NCBI GenBank assembly: GCA_024402475.1
Contig: JAKSTQ010000015.1
Span: 1-52,799 of the forward strand
Length of the DNA stretch: 52,799 nt
Direction: 5' to 3'
Source of the DNA: Treponema sp.
GTDB taxonomy: Bacteria; Spirochaetota; Spirochaetia; Treponematales; Treponemataceae
The notes beneath the pieces were generated by a model, which ran no database searches, had not been told where the DNA came from, and saw only the letters and a program-made list of their open reading frames with translations. A program made the translations under genes and the position numbers. This document shows, piece after piece, positions 52,498-52,799 of this stretch (position 1 is the stretch's first letter; every line of letters starts with the position of its first letter).

Positions 52498-52550
52498 TTA
52501 AGGGGCCCGCCCCTTAAGATCCCCGGTTTTTTCGCCGGGGCTTTTTTTTT
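52498..52550 (+). terminator. Two tandem stem-loops with terminator after the SPOR gene
   Basis: The first stem, TTAAGGGG-cccg-CCCCTTAA (52498-52517), begins 2 nt after the SPOR stop codon and is followed immediately by CCCCGG-ttttttcg-CCGGGG (52521-52540) with a T tract (52542-52550). The second is a clear intrinsic terminator; the first may slow polymerase or protect the mRNA 3' end. Confidence 0.88.
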
Positions 52551-52799
52551 GTGTTTTTGTTTTTTTGGGGGGAGGGTTGAGTTTGCTTTGTGTGGGGTGG
52601 GATGATTTTTTTTTCTGGAACAGGTTCCAGGGGCTTTTTTTTCTGGAGGGGGCTCCAGACCTCCGATTTTTATGGAGAAGGAGAAACCGCTACTGCGAAG
52701 CGTGGTTTCTCCCTCTCCATACCTCACCCTCTTCCTGCACGCCTTTGGACCTAAGTCAATAAAGTAGACACAAAAAATGCTAGTTTAAGCTGCAAGGTT
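52551..52799. repeat. G-rich, palindrome-rich intergenic tail at the window end
   Basis: No gene is supported. It contains G tracts (GGGGGGAGGG, GGGGTGGG at 52568-52600), CTGGAA-cagg-TTCCAG (about 52615-52630), CTGGA-ggggg-cTCCAG (about 52643-52658), and a 17-bp stem with one mismatch: 52672-52688 ATGGAGAAGGAGAAACC / 52704-52720 GGTTTCTCCCTCTCCAT, whose loop can pair further (CGC/GCG). Composition differs sharply from the rest of the window. It may be a mobile repeat family or a structured RNA. Confidence 0.6.

Noticed and set aside
52488..52727. Minus-strand frame of 79 codons over the G-rich tail
   Set aside because: Pro/Lys-rich low-complexity translation of the G-rich repeats, overlaps the terminator, no ribosome site.

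Overview
The window looks like the chromosome of a host-associated Treponema (Spirochaetota), probably an anaerobic gut or rumen species. The evidence is an ~895-residue GreA fused to a TPR-like N-terminal region, an EF-G with the mitochondrial/spirochaetal EF-G1 signature, a murE-ddl-murD operon, several lipoproteins with short lipoboxes, SPOR and C-terminal-Phe outer-membrane proteins, and a moderate-to-low GC content with GAA/CTT/ACA-rich codon use. No oxygen respiration genes, rRNA, tRNA, CRISPR arrays, phages or transposase genes were seen.

Layout. 1-2.5 kb: biotin-dependent, Na+-coupled oxaloacetate decarboxylase (the end of the alpha subunit, which carries two biotinyl domains, then beta). 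2.6-6.3 kb, minus strand: a TPR-like protein and the GreA fusion. 6.3-6.9 kb: a gene-free region rich in inverted repeats. 6.9-18.3 kb: one long plus-strand operon, the centre of interest: an LDH-family dehydrogenase carrying the malate-specific Arg, fumarase, HdrB-HdrC-HdrA, FlxD-FlxC-FlxB-FlxA, and a soluble two-subunit fumarate-reductase-like enzyme. 18.4-25.5 kb: GH13 glycosidase with an autoregulated TetR repressor, an AAE-family exporter (a possible succinate exporter), galE, an M20 peptidase and a TPR lipoprotein. 25.5-33.7 kb: aroA, metA (acetyl-CoA type), a degenerate alpha/beta hydrolase, a U32 protease-family protein, a Rel homologue with a broken hydrolase site, and purA. 33.8-38.2 kb: murE-ddl-murD. 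38.2-46.2 kb: queD-like gene, lipoprotein, beta-barrel protein, deoD, an oxidoreductase, guaB, another lipoprotein and a dus gene. 46.1-52.8 kb: mrp, a RecA-like ATPase with fusA, an outer-membrane barrel candidate, a SPOR protein, and a G-rich, palindrome-rich tail.

How the parts fit. The first 21 kb can be read as a succinate fermentation module. Oxaloacetate is interconverted with pyruvate + CO2 by the Na+ pump and reduced to malate by the LDH-like MDH; malate is dehydrated by FumC, and fumarate is reduced by a soluble flavoprotein/Fe-S pair. FlxABCD-HdrABC is the family of NADH-oxidising, flavin-based electron-bifurcating complexes. Placing it between fumarase and fumarate reductase, with no membrane anchor for the reductase, suggests that NADH oxidation is coupled to fumarate (or disulfide) reduction plus ferredoxin reduction. 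This is an inference from gene order and motifs, and it is the best candidate here for an undescribed system.

A second recurring theme is start-site architecture. At least six genes have an apparent -10 box only 6-10 nt before the start codon and no Shine-Dalgarno sequence, as expected for leaderless or near-leaderless mRNAs.
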